Position numbers and translations under genes: made by a program
Part shown: positions 10,671 to 20,242 of the stretch, piece by piece
Numbering within the stretch: position 1 is the stretch's first letter
Layout of the letters: every line of letters starts with the position of its first letter
From: Streptomyces sannanensis
GTDB taxonomy: Bacteria; Actinomycetota; Actinomycetes; Streptomycetales; Streptomycetaceae
Length of the DNA stretch: 64,000 bases
Direction of reading: 5' to 3'
Assembly: GCF_039536205.1 (NCBI RefSeq)
Contig: NZ_BAAAYL010000001.1
Coordinates: 4,898,001 to 4,962,000 of the forward strand
Notes under the pieces: generated by a model
Seen by the model: only the letters and a program-made list of their open reading frames with translations
Database searches by the model: none
What the model was told of the DNA's origin: nothing

Positions 10671-10967
10671 ATGCCTGGCATCACGCGCGAGGAGGTCGCC
10701 CACCTCGCACGGCTGTCGCGTCTTGAGCTGTCCGACGAAGAGCTCGATCACTTCGCCGGACAGCTCGACGTGATCATCGGCGCGGTCGCCCGCGTTGCCG
10801 ATGTCGCCGACGAGGACGTACCGCCGACCTCCCACCCGCTGCCGCTGACCAATGTCATGCGCGCGGACGAGGTCCGTCCGTCGCTCACCCCCGAGCAGGC
10901 GCTTTCCGGCGCCCCGGCCCAGGAGCAGCAGCGTTTCAAGGTGCCGCAGATCCTGGGGGAGGACTGA
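10671..10967 (+). CDS. gatC: Asp/Glu-tRNA amidotransferase subunit C
   Basis: 98 residues, the usual GatC length. GatC wraps around GatA and GatB in the complex that converts Glu-tRNA(Gln) and Asp-tRNA(Asn) to the amide forms. It shows the typical N-terminus [20 protein letters not shown] and a C-terminus with [18 protein letters not shown] at 10671 has GAGGAT upstream. gatA starts 5 bases after its stop. Confidence 0.95.
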   Translation: MPGITREEVAHLARLSRLELSDEELDHFAGQLDVIIGAVARVADVADEDVPPTSHPLPLTNVMRADEVRPSLTPEQALSGAPAQEQQRFKVPQILGED

Positions 10968-10972
10968 ACAGC

Positions 10973-12466
10973 ATGAGTGACATCATCAAGCTCACCGCCG
11001 CACAGATCGCGGAGAAGATCGCCTCCGGCGAGCTCACCGCCGTCGAGGTCACCGAGGCCCACCTGGCCCGTATCGAGTCCGTGGACGAGAAGGTGAACGC
11101 CTTCCTGTACGTGGACCGCGAGGGCGCCCTCGCGCAGGCCCGTGCCGTGGACGCGAAGCGGGAGCGGGGCGAGAAGCTCGGCCTGCTGGCCGGCGTGCCG
11201 CTTGCGCTGAAGGACATCTTCACCACCGAGGGCGTGCCGACCACCGTCGGCTCCAAGATCCTCGAGGGCTGGATCCCGCCGTACGACGCGACGCTGACCA
11301 AGAGGCTCAAGGCCGCCGACGTCGTCATCCTCGGCAAGACCAACATGGACGAGTTCGCCATGGGATCGTCGACGGAGAACAGCGCCTTCGGCCCGACCGG
11401 CAACCCCTGGGACCTGACCAAGATCCCCGGCGGCTCCGGCGGCGGCTCCAGCGCCGCGCTCGCCTCCTTCCAGGCCCCGCTCGCGATCGGTACGGACACC
11501 GGCGGTTCCATCCGTCAGCCGGCCGCCGTCACCGGCACGGTCGGCGTCAAGCCGACGTACGGCGCGGTGTCCCGCTTCGGCATGGTGGCGTTCTCGTCCT
11601 CCCTCGACCAGGGCGGCCCCTGCGCCCGTACGGTCCTGGACGCGGCCCTCCTGCACGAGGTCATCGCCGGCCACGACCCGCTGGACTCGACGTCGATCGA
11701 CGCCCCGGTCCCGCCGGTCGTCGAGGCGGCCCGCAACGGCTCCGTCGCGGGCATGCGCGTCGGCGTGGTCAAGCAGTTCCGTGGTGAGGGCTATCAGGCC
11801 GGCGTGATGCAGCGCTTCGACGAGTCCGTCGAGCTGCTGAAGGAGCTGGGCGCCGAGATCGTCGAGCTGGACTGCCCGTCCTTCGACAAGGCCCTCGCCG
11901 CGTACTACCTGATCGCCCCCTCCGAGTGCTCCTCGAACCTCGCCCGGTTCGACGGTCTGCGCTACGGCCTCCGTGAGGGCGACGACGGCTCCCGCTCCGC
12001 CGAGGACGTCACCGCCCTCACCCGCGCGGCCGGCTTCGGCCCCGAGGTCAAGCGCCGCATCATGATCGGCACGTACGCGCTGAGCTCCGGCTACTACGAC
12101 GCGTACTACGGCAGCGCGCAGAAGGTCCGTACGCTCATCACGAAGGACTTCGAGAAGTCCTTCGAGCAGGTCGACGTGATCGTCTCCCCGACGACCCCGA
12201 CCACCGCCTTCGCGATCGGCGAGCGTGTCGACGACCCGATGGCGATGTACCTCGCCGACCTGTGCACCATCCCGACCAACCTGGCGGGCAACGCGGCCAT
12301 GTCGCTGCCCTGCGGACTCGCGCCCGAGGACGGCCTGCCGGTGGGTCTGCAGATCATCGCCCCGGCCATGAAGGACGACAGGCTCTACAAGGTCGGCGCC
12401 GCCGTCGAGGCCGCCTTCGTGGCACGCTGGGGCCACCCGCTGCTGGAGGAGGCTCCGTCGCTGTGA
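10973..12466 (+). CDS. gatA: Asp/Glu-tRNA amidotransferase subunit A
   Basis: 497 residues, an amidase-signature enzyme that releases ammonia from glutamine for GatB. The Ser-cisSer-Lys triad is visible: Lys in PLALKDIF, cis-Ser in [10 protein letters not shown] and nucleophile Ser in [11 protein letters not shown]. It sits between gatC and a small coupled gene; its stop overlaps the next start (GTGA). Confidence 0.96.
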   Translation: MSDIIKLTAAQIAEKIASGELTAVEVTEAHLARIESVDEKVNAFLYVDREGALAQARAVDAKRERGEKLGLLAGVPLALKDIFTTEGVPTTVGSKILEGWIPPYDATLTKRLKAADVVILGKTNMDEFAMGSSTENSAFGPTGNPWDLTKIPGGSGGGSSAALASFQAPLAIGTDTGGSIRQPAAVTGTVGVKPTYGAVSRFGMVAFSSSLDQGGPCARTVLDAALLHEVIAGHDPLDSTSIDAPVPPVVEAARNGSVAGMRVGVVKQFRGEGYQAGVMQRFDESVELLKELGAEIVELDCPSFDKALAAYYLIAPSECSSNLARFDGLRYGLREGDDGSRSAEDVTALTRAAGFGPEVKRRIMIGTYALSSGYYDAYYGSAQKVRTLITKDFEKSFEQVDVIVSPTTPTTAFAIGERVDDPMAMYLADLCTIPTNLAGNAAMSLPCGLAPEDGLPVGLQIIAPAMKDDRLYKVGAAVEAAFVARWGHPLLEEAPSL

Positions 12467-12702
12467 GTGCACTGACCAAGGCCAAGGGCTTCAAGAAGTC
12501 CAAGACCGGTACGTACCTGTCCATCGGCACCACCGCGTTCGGTGCGATCAACGTGTGCAAGCAGGTCAAGAAGGCCCGCACGGAGCACGACACGCTCAAG
12601 CTGATCGACGCCGCGGTGTCCGCCGCTGCCATCGTCACCGGCATCGCGCTCCTCGTCCGCGAGCTGAAGCGCCTCGGCGACGACGACGTCCTGCAGGGCT
12701 GA
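12463..12702 (+). CDS. Small membrane protein in the gat operon
   Basis: 79 residues starting at GTG 12463 (GTGA overlap with gatA; GGAGGAGG at about 12445 lies within gatA). A basic N-terminus ([13 protein letters not shown]) precedes a short hydrophobic patch ([11 protein letters not shown]), and one predicted membrane segment ([16 protein letters not shown]) lies near the C-terminus. Its placement between gatA and gatB with tight coupling suggests co-expression, but I know no role in tRNA amidation. Confidence 0.75.
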   Translation: MSALTKAKGFKKSKTGTYLSIGTTAFGAINVCKQVKKARTEHDTLKLIDAAVSAAAIVTGIALLVRELKRLGDDDVLQG

Positions 12703-12718
12703 GAGGGAAAGTTTCACC

Positions 12719-14227
12719 GTGACCGTCACTGAACTGGTGTCGTACGAGGACGCCCTCGCCGCCTTCGACCCCGTCATGGGACTCGAGGTGCACGTCGAAC
12801 TCGGCACCAAGACCAAGATGTTCTGCGGCTGTTCGACCGAGCTGGGCGCCGAGCCCAACTCGCAGACCTGCCCCACCTGCCTCGGCCTGCCCGGTGCCCT
12901 GCCGGTGGTCAACGCCATCGGCGTCGAGTCCGCCATCAAGATCGGCCTCGCACTGAACTGCGAGATCGCCGAGTGGTGCCGCTTCGCCCGGAAGAACTAC
13001 TTCTATCCGGACATGCCGAAGAACTTCCAGACCTCCCAGTACGACGAGCCGATCGCCTTCAACGGCTATCTGGACGTCCAGCTGGAGGACGGCGAGGTCT
13101 TCCGCGTGGAGATCGAGCGCGCCCACATGGAGGAGGACACCGGCAAGTCCACGCACGTGGGCGGTGCCACCGGACGTATCCACGGCGCGCAGCACTCGCT
13201 GCTGGACTACAACCGGGCCGGCATCCCGCTGATCGAGATCGTCACCAAGCCGATCGTCGGCGCGGGCGAGCGTGCTCCCGAGGTCGCCAAGGCGTACGTC
13301 GCCGAGCTGCGCGAGCTCATCAGGGCGCTCGGTGTCTCCGAGGCCCGCATGGAAATGGGCCAGATGCGCTGCGACGTCAACCTGTCGCTGATGCCGAAGG
13401 GCTCCGAACAGTTCGGCACCCGCTCCGAGACGAAGAACGTCAACTCGCTGCGGTCCGTCGAGCGTGCCGTCCGCTACGAGGTCAGCCGCCACGCCGGTGT
13501 GCTGAACTCCGGCGCCAAGGTCGTGCAGGAGACCCGCCACTTCCACGAGGAGGACGGCTCCACGACCTCCGGCCGCATCAAGGAGGAGGCCGAGGACTAC
13601 CGATACTTCCCGGAGCCCGACCTCGTCCCGGTCGCCCCGTCCCGTGAGTGGGTCGAGGAACTGCGCTCCGTGCTGCCCGAGCTGCCGCGCCTGCGCCGCA
13701 ACCGGCTCCGCGAGGAGTGGGGCGTCTCCGAGCTCGACATGCAGTCGATCCTCAACGCGGGCGCGGTCGACCTGATCGTCGCCACGTCCGAGGCGGGCGC
13801 CCCGGCCGACCAGGCCCGCAAGTGGTGGATGGGCGAGCTGGCCCGTAACGCCAACGAGTCCGGCCGCTCGCTGGAAGAGCTGCCGATCACCCCGGCACAG
13901 GTCGCGCGGGTGTGCGAGCTGGTCGCCTCCGGCGACCTGAACGACAAGCTGGCCCGCCAGGTCCTCGAGGGCGTGCTGGCCGGTGAGGGCGACCCGGACG
14001 CCGTCGTCGAGAAGCGTGGTCTGAAGGTCGTCTCCGACGAGGGCGCGCTCGGCGCGGCCGTCGACGAGGCGATCGCCGGCAACGCCGCGATCGCGGACAA
14101 GATCCGCGGCGGCAAGGTCGCGGCGGTCGGCGCGCTGGTCGGCGCGGTCATGAAGGCCACCCGTGGCCAGGCCGACGCGGCCCGCGTCAAGGAGCTCATT
14201 CTCGAGCGGCTTGCCGCGAGCGAATAA
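12719..14227 (+). CDS. gatB: Asp/Glu-tRNA amidotransferase subunit B
   Basis: 502 residues. GatB phosphorylates the tRNA-bound Glu/Asp and transfers ammonia. Family signatures include [13 protein letters not shown], the zinc-binding CGCS...CPTCLGLPG, an [10 protein letters not shown] segment, the RSETKNVNS motif and a C-terminal YqeY-like domain ending [13 protein letters not shown] at 12719 is preceded by GAGAGGGAAAG. It is the last gene of the operon, followed by a strong hairpin. Confidence 0.96.
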   Translation: MTVTELVSYEDALAAFDPVMGLEVHVELGTKTKMFCGCSTELGAEPNSQTCPTCLGLPGALPVVNAIGVESAIKIGLALNCEIAEWCRFARKNYFYPDMPKNFQTSQYDEPIAFNGYLDVQLEDGEVFRVEIERAHMEEDTGKSTHVGGATGRIHGAQHSLLDYNRAGIPLIEIVTKPIVGAGERAPEVAKAYVAELRELIRALGVSEARMEMGQMRCDVNLSLMPKGSEQFGTRSETKNVNSLRSVERAVRYEVSRHAGVLNSGAKVVQETRHFHEEDGSTTSGRIKEEAEDYRYFPEPDLVPVAPSREWVEELRSVLPELPRLRRNRLREEWGVSELDMQSILNAGAVDLIVATSEAGAPADQARKWWMGELARNANESGRSLEELPITPAQVARVCELVASGDLNDKLARQVLEGVLAGEGDPDAVVEKRGLKVVSDEGALGAAVDEAIAGNAAIADKIRGGKVAAVGALVGAVMKATRGQADAARVKELILERLAASE

Positions 14228-14285
14228 TCAAGCACAGTCTCGAGAAGCTCGGCGTCACCGAGGGCTGATCCCCTGGGACGCACCG

Positions 14286-14322
14286 CGAGGGGCGGCACAC
14301 CGTACCGGTGTGCCGCCCCTCG
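14286..14322 (+). terminator. Terminator hairpin after gatB
   Basis: A perfect 17-bp stem (14286-14302 with 14306-14322) around a TAC loop, starting CGAGGGGCGG. No T-run follows, as is typical for Streptomyces. It should end the gat transcript. Confidence 0.8.
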
Positions 14323-14478
14323 TGCGTCCCGGCCGGACTTCCGTCGGCTCCCCTCGGACGTTCACCACGCGGCAGTCGCGGGGTCTTCTTTCGGACACCC
14401 CGTCTCACTACCGTCCCGGCCGTACCACCCAATGGCCGACAGGCGAGCCATTGGCCGTCGACTGGGAGGTCGAGCAGC

Positions 14479-16578
14479 TTGACACCGGAACTTTCTCGCA
14501 GGCGGGTCCTCGCCCTCGGCGGAGGCGCCCTCGGCGCGGCGGCGGTCGGATCGCTGCTGCCCCCCTCCCTCCAGGCGGCGCTCGCCGCGGAGCCGCCCAC
14601 CGGCGGGCTGCGCGCCGTCGAGCACGTGGTGATCCTTATGCAGGAGAACCGTTCCTTCGACCATTACTTCGGCACCCTGCGCGGTGTACGGGGCTTCGCC
14701 GACCGCAATGCCGTCGAGCTGCCCAGCGGGAAGCCGGTCTACGAGCAGCCGGCCCCGCTGGGCCGCACCGTGCTGCCGTTCCCGGTGCGCGACGCGGCCG
14801 AGACGCAGCAGAAGGACCTGCAGTACATCGGCGACCTCGACCACTCGTGGGGCGGCGGCGCCAAGGCGTGGAACAACGGCTGGATGGACAACTGGGTCTC
14901 CGCGAAGACCGCGGCGACCATGGCGTACTACGACCGCCAGGACATACCGCTGCACTACGAGCTCGCGGACACCTTCACCATCTGCGACGCGTACCACTCG
15001 TCCATCCACACCTCGACGAGCCCCAACCGCAACCACCTGGTCAGCGGCTGGACCGGCTACGAGGCCGACGGCACGCGGGCCGTCACCAACTCCGCCTACG
15101 CCGAGGCCACCCACCCCGGCTACCCCTGGCCCACCTACGCGGAGCGGCTGGAGAAGGCGGGCCGCACCTGGAAGACCTACCAGGAGTGGGAGAACTTCAC
15201 CGACAACAACCTGGAGTTCTTCGCCTCCTTCAAGGCGATCGCCCGTAAGGCCCTGGCCAAGGTCGACGGCGGCTTCACCTTCATGGAGGCCTTCTACGCC
15301 CAGGTACGCGGCACCACCGACGCCGCCGAGCGCACCAGGCTGCTCGAGCGGCTGGAGGAGGGCGTCGCCACGCTCACCCCGGCCGAGCGTTCCCTCTTCG
15401 AGCGGGGTCTGCGGCGCGGCGAGACCGGCAGCCTCGCCGAGAACTTCCGCGCGGACGTGGCGGCGGGCACTCTGCCCGAGGTGTCGTACCTGGTGCCGTC
15501 GGCGCTGGACTCCGAGCACCCCGGCGCCTCGTCGCCGGTCGCCTCCGCCACCCTGGTCTACAAGGTGCTGGACACGCTCGCTTCGCACCCCGAGGTGTGG
15601 CGGCACACCGTCGTACTGATCAACTACGACGAGAACGACGGCTTCTTCGACCACGTCCCGCCGCCGGTGCCGCCGCAGGACGACATCGAGGAGCGCTGGC
15701 AGGGCCGCCCGACCGGGCTCGGCATCCGGGTACCGCTGCTGGTGGTCTCGCCCTGGACGGTCGGCGGCTACGTCTGCTCCGAGGTCTTCGACCACACCTC
15801 CGTGATCCGCTTCCTGGAGAAGTGGACCGGCGTCGAGGAGCCGAACATCACGGCCTGGCGGCGTCAGGTCACCGGCGACCTGACCTCCGCCTTCGATTTC
15901 AAGCGCGGCCACCGGCAGCCCGAGGTGGAGCGGCCGGGGCCGGTCCCGCCGTTCACCGGACGCTGGCGGCCGGTTCCGCCCGCGGTGCAGCGGATGCCCG
16001 AGCAGGAGCCGGGGAAGCGCCCGGCCCGCCCGCTGCCCTACCAGCCGGACGCGTACGGAAAGATCGCCGAGGACGGGAAGTCCTTCGAGCTGGAGCTCGG
16101 CAACAAGGCGCGCGCGAGCGCGCACTTCGCGCTGTACCCGTACGCAGGCGAGTTCGCCGTCCCGCAGCACAAGGACGTGAAGGGCGAGGCCCGGTGGAGC
16201 GTGCCGCTCGGCGGGGACGCGTACCGCTTCACGATCACCGGCCCCAACGGCTTCCGCCGTGAGTTCGCCGGCACCACGGCCAAGGGCGCCGTGGTCTCCT
16301 CGCACCTCGACCACGAGGAGCGCGATCTGCATCTCACGCTCGGCAACGAGGGCGACGCTCCCGTCACGTACACCGTACGGCCGCTCGGCTATGTCGACGA
16401 GGCGGACCTGGACGGCTGGACCCGTGAGATCAAGGTCAAGCCCGGCCGCAGCCGCACGGTGGTCCATTCGGCGGCCGACGCGCACGGCTGGTACGACATC
16501 GAGGTGACCGCGCAGGGCGACTTCCGCCGGCGTCTGATGGGGCACATCGAGAACGGTCACCCGAGCGTCTCGGGCTGA
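14479..16578 (+). CDS. Phosphocholine-type phospholipase C, Tat-exported
   Basis: 699 residues. TTG at 14479 is the start because GGGAGGT at 14464-14470 lies 8 bases before it; this gives a short N-region and a twin-arginine signal (LSRRRVLALGGG) ending near LAA. The catalytic part starts VEHVVILMQENRSFDHYFG, the hallmark of the PLC/acid phosphatase family, with later INYDENDGFFDHV and FDHTSVIRFLE. Two C-terminal DUF756-like repeats follow (from about residue 540). The enzyme should hydrolyse phospholipids outside the cell to release phosphocholine or phosphate. An upstream in-frame ATG would disrupt the Tat signal. Confidence 0.92.
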   Translation: MTPELSRRRVLALGGGALGAAAVGSLLPPSLQAALAAEPPTGGLRAVEHVVILMQENRSFDHYFGTLRGVRGFADRNAVELPSGKPVYEQPAPLGRTVLPFPVRDAAETQQKDLQYIGDLDHSWGGGAKAWNNGWMDNWVSAKTAATMAYYDRQDIPLHYELADTFTICDAYHSSIHTSTSPNRNHLVSGWTGYEADGTRAVTNSAYAEATHPGYPWPTYAERLEKAGRTWKTYQEWENFTDNNLEFFASFKAIARKALAKVDGGFTFMEAFYAQVRGTTDAAERTRLLERLEEGVATLTPAERSLFERGLRRGETGSLAENFRADVAAGTLPEVSYLVPSALDSEHPGASSPVASATLVYKVLDTLASHPEVWRHTVVLINYDENDGFFDHVPPPVPPQDDIEERWQGRPTGLGIRVPLLVVSPWTVGGYVCSEVFDHTSVIRFLEKWTGVEEPNITAWRRQVTGDLTSAFDFKRGHRQPEVERPGPVPPFTGRWRPVPPAVQRMPEQEPGKRPARPLPYQPDAYGKIAEDGKSFELELGNKARASAHFALYPYAGEFAVPQHKDVKGEARWSVPLGGDAYRFTITGPNGFRREFAGTTAKGAVVSSHLDHEERDLHLTLGNEGDAPVTYTVRPLGYVDEADLDGWTREIKVKPGRSRTVVHSAADAHGWYDIEVTAQGDFRRRLMGHIENGHPSVSG

Positions 16579-16781
16579 GGCGTCGCACGGGGGAGGGCGG
16601 CGTGCGCGGTGGCGACGAGACCAAGGTCCCGTGCCTCCGCGCGCCTCTGTGAGTACCGACACGAAAGGGGCAATCGATCACGATTGGGTGACAGAGTTGC
16701 TTCCTGTAGGTGAAGAGACGTTTGTGTTCTTGGCGGGCGAATCCCGACAAAGATCCACGAGTCACCCAGGGAGTTTGTCCG

Positions 16782-18986
16782 TTGCGAGCCATCGCCCGAT
16801 GGTGCATCCAGCACCGCCTTGTCGCCGTACTGCTCTGGCTTCTCGCGCTCGGCGGCACGACCGCGGGGGCCGCGGTGGCCGGCTCCGCCTACACCAACAA
16901 CTACGACGTGCCCGGCACCGAGGCAGGCCGCGCCGCCTCCCTCCTCCAGCACGGCTTCCCCGGCCAGGGTGGTGACTCGGACGTCATCGTCTGGCACACG
17001 GACCACGGTACGGTCCGGGCGGCGTCCGTCGAACAGCGGATGACCGGCATGCTCCATCAGGTGGCCGAGCTGCCCGGGGTCGCCTCCGTGGCCGGTCCGT
17101 ACGGCCCCGAGGGCGCGGGACACATCAGCGAGGACGGGCACACCGCCTACGCCGACGTCACCTTCGAGCGGCCGGTCGAGGACATCCCCAAGAGCCAGGC
17201 CCAGGCTGTCGTGGACACCGCGAAGGGGGCCGCCACCGGCGATCTCCAGGTGGAGCTCGGCGGCAGCGCCATCGGTCTCACCGAGGCCCCCACGTCCCAT
17301 GTGAGCGAGATCGTGGGCGTCGCCGTCGCGGCCGTCGTCCTCTTCGTCGCCTTCGGCTCTTTCGCCGCGAGCCTGCTTCCCATCGCGACCGCCCTGGTCA
17401 GCGTCGGCATCGCCGCCGCGGGGATCACCCTGCTCGGCCATGTCATGACGGTCGCCGACTTCGCACCCATGCTCGGCGTGCTCATCGGGCTCGGCGTCGG
17501 CATCGACTACGCGCTGTTCATCGTCACCCGGCACCGCAAGGGGCTGCGGCGCGGCCTGTCCGTGGAGGAGGCGGCGCGGAACGCCGTCGCAACCACCGGA
17601 CGCGCCGTCGTCTTCGCCGGCGCCACCGTCTGCATCGCCCTGCTCGGCATGCTGATCCTGCGCCTGAACTTCCTCAACGGCGTGGCGATCGCCGCTGCGC
17701 TCACCGTCATGCTGACCGTCGCCGCCTCGGTGACGCTGCTGCCCGCACTGCTGTCGTTCATCGGTATGCGGGCCCTCGGCCGCCGCGAGCGCAGCCGGCT
17801 GGCCGAACACGGCCCGGAGCCCGAGCTGCCCACCGGCTTCGCGGCCCGCTGGTCGGCCTTCGTCGAGCGGCATCCCAAGCTGCTCGCCGCGGTCGCCGCC
17901 GTGGTCATGCTGGTTCTGGCGCTGCCCACCTTCTCGCTCCATCTGGGCACCTCCGACCAGGGCAACGATCCGGCCACGAGTACCACCCGCCAGGCGTACG
18001 ACCTGCTCGCCGATGGCTTCGGCCCCGGTGTCAACGGCCCGCTCACGCTCGTCGCGGGACTCGACGGAGCAGACGACCGGGTCGCCATGGAGGCCCTCCC
18101 GCAGGTCCTGCGCGCCACCGACGGCGTCGCCTCCGTCTCGCCCGTCACGTACAACGGCAGCGGCGACACGGCGGTCATCACCGTCGTACCCGAGTCCTCG
18201 CCGCAGTCGAAGGCCACCAGCGACCTGGTCCACCGGCTGCGCGACGACGTCCTGCCGGCCGCCGAACAGGGCACCTCACTGGACGTCCACGTGGGTGGCG
18301 TCACCGCGGGCTACGACGACTTCGCCGCGGTCATCATCGGCAAGCTGCCGCTGTTCGTGGGCATCGTCATCACGCTCGGCTGCGTCCTGCTGCTGCTCGC
18401 CTTCCGGTCCATAGGCATCCCGGTGAAGGCCGCGCTCATGAACATCGCCGCCGTCGCGGGCGCCTTCGGCGTCGTCGTCGCCATCTTCCAGTGGGGCTGG
18501 GGCAGCGAAGTGCTCGGCCTCGGCAGCGGGGGCCCGATCGAACCCTTCCTGCCTGTGATCATGGTCTCGGTGCTGTTCGGTCTCTCCATGGACTACCAGG
18601 TCTTCCTGGTCAGCCGGATGTACGAGGAATGGCTGGAGACCGGCGACAACCGTCGCGCGGTACGGGTCGGCCTCGCCGAGACCAGCCGCGTGATCAACTC
18701 CGCGGCGGTCATCATGATCTCCGTCTTCCTCGCCTTCGTCCTCAGCGGCGACCGGGTCATCGCGATGTTCGGCATCGGGCTCGCCGCGGCCGTGGCCCTG
18801 GACGCCTTCGTCCTGCGTACGCTCCTGGTCCCGGCCCTCATGCACATGCTCGGCGGCGCAAACTGGTGGCTGCCCCGTTGGCTCGACCGGCGGCTGCCGC
18901 GCATCAGCATCGAACCGCCCGACGGCGAGCATGCGACGATACCGTCACAGTGCGCGAGCGACCCCGACCAGCAGCTCGTGCGATGA
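16782..18986 (+). CDS. MMPL family (RND-type) membrane transporter
   Basis: 734 residues with the two-repeat MMPL layout. There is one N-terminal helix, an extracellular loop, six helices, a cytosolic link, another helix and loop, and the last helices. Motifs include GVLIGLGVGIDYALFIVTRH and its counterpart SVLFGLSMDYQVFLVSRMYEE, whose buried Asp residues carry protons. I chose TTG 16782 since GGGAG at 16769-16773 is 8 bases upstream and MRAIARWCIQHRLVAVLLW starts the first helix. These proteins export lipids or drugs; the substrate is unknown. The 200-base upstream region is AT-richer than its surroundings and probably holds the promoter. Confidence 0.9.
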   Translation: MRAIARWCIQHRLVAVLLWLLALGGTTAGAAVAGSAYTNNYDVPGTEAGRAASLLQHGFPGQGGDSDVIVWHTDHGTVRAASVEQRMTGMLHQVAELPGVASVAGPYGPEGAGHISEDGHTAYADVTFERPVEDIPKSQAQAVVDTAKGAATGDLQVELGGSAIGLTEAPTSHVSEIVGVAVAAVVLFVAFGSFAASLLPIATALVSVGIAAAGITLLGHVMTVADFAPMLGVLIGLGVGIDYALFIVTRHRKGLRRGLSVEEAARNAVATTGRAVVFAGATVCIALLGMLILRLNFLNGVAIAAALTVMLTVAASVTLLPALLSFIGMRALGRRERSRLAEHGPEPELPTGFAARWSAFVERHPKLLAAVAAVVMLVLALPTFSLHLGTSDQGNDPATSTTRQAYDLLADGFGPGVNGPLTLVAGLDGADDRVAMEALPQVLRATDGVASVSPVTYNGSGDTAVITVVPESSPQSKATSDLVHRLRDDVLPAAEQGTSLDVHVGGVTAGYDDFAAVIIGKLPLFVGIVITLGCVLLLLAFRSIGIPVKAALMNIAAVAGAFGVVVAIFQWGWGSEVLGLGSGGPIEPFLPVIMVSVLFGLSMDYQVFLVSRMYEEWLETGDNRRAVRVGLAETSRVINSAAVIMISVFLAFVLSGDRVIAMFGIGLAAAVALDAFVLRTLLVPALMHMLGGANWWLPRWLDRRLPRISIEPPDGEHATIPSQCASDPDQQLVR

Positions 18987-19024
18987 CTGCGCATCCCCCG
19001 AAGCGCATCCCCCGAAGGAGAAGT

Positions 19025-19585
19025 GTGTTCGCGATATCCCTGGGCGACGACGGCGCCGAACTGCGCCCCCTCGAGCCGTGGCATGCGGAGGAGTTCCTGG
19101 CCCACATCGACCGGGGCCGGGACTTCATCGGCGAGCATGTCCCCTTCCCGACGCGCTCCACCGATGTCGCGTCGGCGCGCAAACTGCTGGACTCGTTCGC
19201 CCAGAAGCATGCCGCCGACTCCGGCCGGATGTACGGCATCTGGCTGGACGGCACACTCGTCGGCGGTGTCCTCTTCCCGAACTTCGACGCCGAGGCCGGC
19301 ACCGCGGAGGTCGGCTGCTGGCTGGAACCCGCGGCGACGGGCCGCGGCCTGATCACGCGCGCCGCCCGGGTACTGATCGACTGGGCCGTCGAGGAGCGCG
19401 GCATCCACCGGGTGGAGTGGCTGACGTCGTCCGCCAACATCCCCAGCATCAATGTCGCCAAGCGGCTCGGCATGACCCGTGACGGCGTCCTCCGTGAGAG
19501 CTACCCCTACAAGGGTGTCCGCCAGAACACCGAGGTCTGGTCGATCCTCGCCCCCGAGTGGCGCGAGCTGCGCGAACAGGGGTGA
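19025..19585 (+). CDS. GNAT acetyltransferase, RimJ/RimL-like
   Basis: 186 residues, Gcn5-related N-acetyltransferase fold. The acetyl-CoA loop region reads GCWLEPAATGRGLITRAARVLIDWA and the late part SSANIPSINVAKRLGMTRDGVLRE, as in the RimL group that acetylates N-terminal residues of ribosomal proteins or small amines. GTG at 19025 has GAAGGAGA just upstream. The gene follows the MMPL transporter by 38 bases. Confidence 0.85.
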   Translation: MFAISLGDDGAELRPLEPWHAEEFLAHIDRGRDFIGEHVPFPTRSTDVASARKLLDSFAQKHAADSGRMYGIWLDGTLVGGVLFPNFDAEAGTAEVGCWLEPAATGRGLITRAARVLIDWAVEERGIHRVEWLTSSANIPSINVAKRLGMTRDGVLRESYPYKGVRQNTEVWSILAPEWRELREQG

Positions 19586-19596
19586 CGTCCGCCGTC

Positions 19597-19621
19597 AGAG
19601 CCGGCCGCGACGGCCGGCTCT
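19597..19621 (+). terminator. Terminator hairpin after GNAT gene
   Basis: AGAGCCGGCC (19597-19606) pairs with GGCCGGCTCT (19612-19621) around a 5-base loop, 11 bases after the stop codon. There is no T-run. Confidence 0.65.
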
Positions 19622-19783
19622 GGGCGGCCGGGACCGGGGTCACCGGCCTGGACGCCGGCCGCCGCGTCGAGCAGGCGAAGCTGCCGGACATCGTGAAGCC
19701 GGACGCGACGAACCGAGTGCCGTGAACCAACCGGGTGCGGCTCGGCGGGCTCTGAGGCCCGCCGGGCCGGTCCCTTCGCATCC

Positions 19784-19957
19784 AGGGCGTGTTTCGAAAG
19801 TCCCGCCTGGTCGGGAACGCCCGGCACGCACGCTCGCCGCGTTGTCGGTCGTCGGCGCAGCCCGCTGCGCTCTCCTCCCTCCGCCTTGCGATCGCACGCA
19901 CCAGACGCCCCCGACCCCGCCCTCCGGGCGGACGACGCTACTTTCGAAACACGCCCT
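19784..19957. mobile_element. MITE-like element with 18-bp terminal inverted repeats
   Basis: A 174-bp element bounded by AGGGCGTGTTTCGAAAGT (19784-19801) and its exact reverse complement (19940-19957). It has no coding capacity that I trust. The termini are AT-richer than the core and contain the palindrome TTTCGAAA. I see no clear target duplication. Similar sequences are, as far as I recall, dispersed in Streptomyces genomes. The rest of the 19586-20068 gap holds a terminator and no recognised gene. Confidence 0.7.
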
Positions 19958-20068
19958 AAGGCCCCTCGGGGCTGGGGAATGCGGAACTTTCCCGATGCGG
20001 CGGGGCTGCCTGAGAGACGAGGGTCGAGGCATCGCAAGAAGCCGGAACCTCTCACCAGGGAGCACACC

Positions 20069-20242
20069 ATGAACGAGTACCAGCTGCGGAGCCTGCACCA
20101 CGCCGACCTGATCCGCGAGGCCGCCGCCCACCGGCTGGTCCGCGAGGCCGGCAAGGCGCGCCGCGCCGCCCGAGGAAGCGGCGACAACGCCCCGGAAGGG
20201 CGGGTGAGTCAGCGCCACGGCCGCTTCGTCCGCACCGCCTGA
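20069..20242 (+). CDS. Small conserved hypothetical protein
   Basis: 57 residues: MNEYQLRSLHHADLIREAAA, then a basic Arg-rich tail ending HGRFVRTA. CAGGGAG at 20056-20062 is a good ribosome site for ATG 20069. The His/Arg-rich composition suggests a nucleic-acid or surface-charged protein, but no function is known to me. Its stop shares bases with the ATG of the LuxR regulator gene. Confidence 0.7.
   Translation: MNEYQLRSLHHADLIREAAAHRLVREAGKARRAARGSGDNAPEGRVSQRHGRFVRTA

Noticed and set aside
14360..14366. Possible PHO box (GTTCACC) before phospholipase C
   Set aside because: Only one unit is clear; the next 11-base unit does not fit the direct-repeat pattern.
14362..16662. 766-codon antisense frame opposite phospholipase C
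   Set aside because: It has shadow composition (Arg/Gly/Val/Leu-rich, no domain). The plus-strand gene has a Tat signal, ribosome site and family motifs.
16631..16781. Reading frame VSTDTKGAIDHDWVTELLPV before the MMPL gene
   Set aside because: It overlaps the MMPL start in another frame and loses protein character within it. I treat the stretch as a promoter region.
19582..19725. A 47-residue frame (VTSAVRAGRDGRLWAAGTGV) overlapping the GNAT stop
   Set aside because: It covers the terminator hairpin and has no family match I know. The GTGA overlap alone is not enough.
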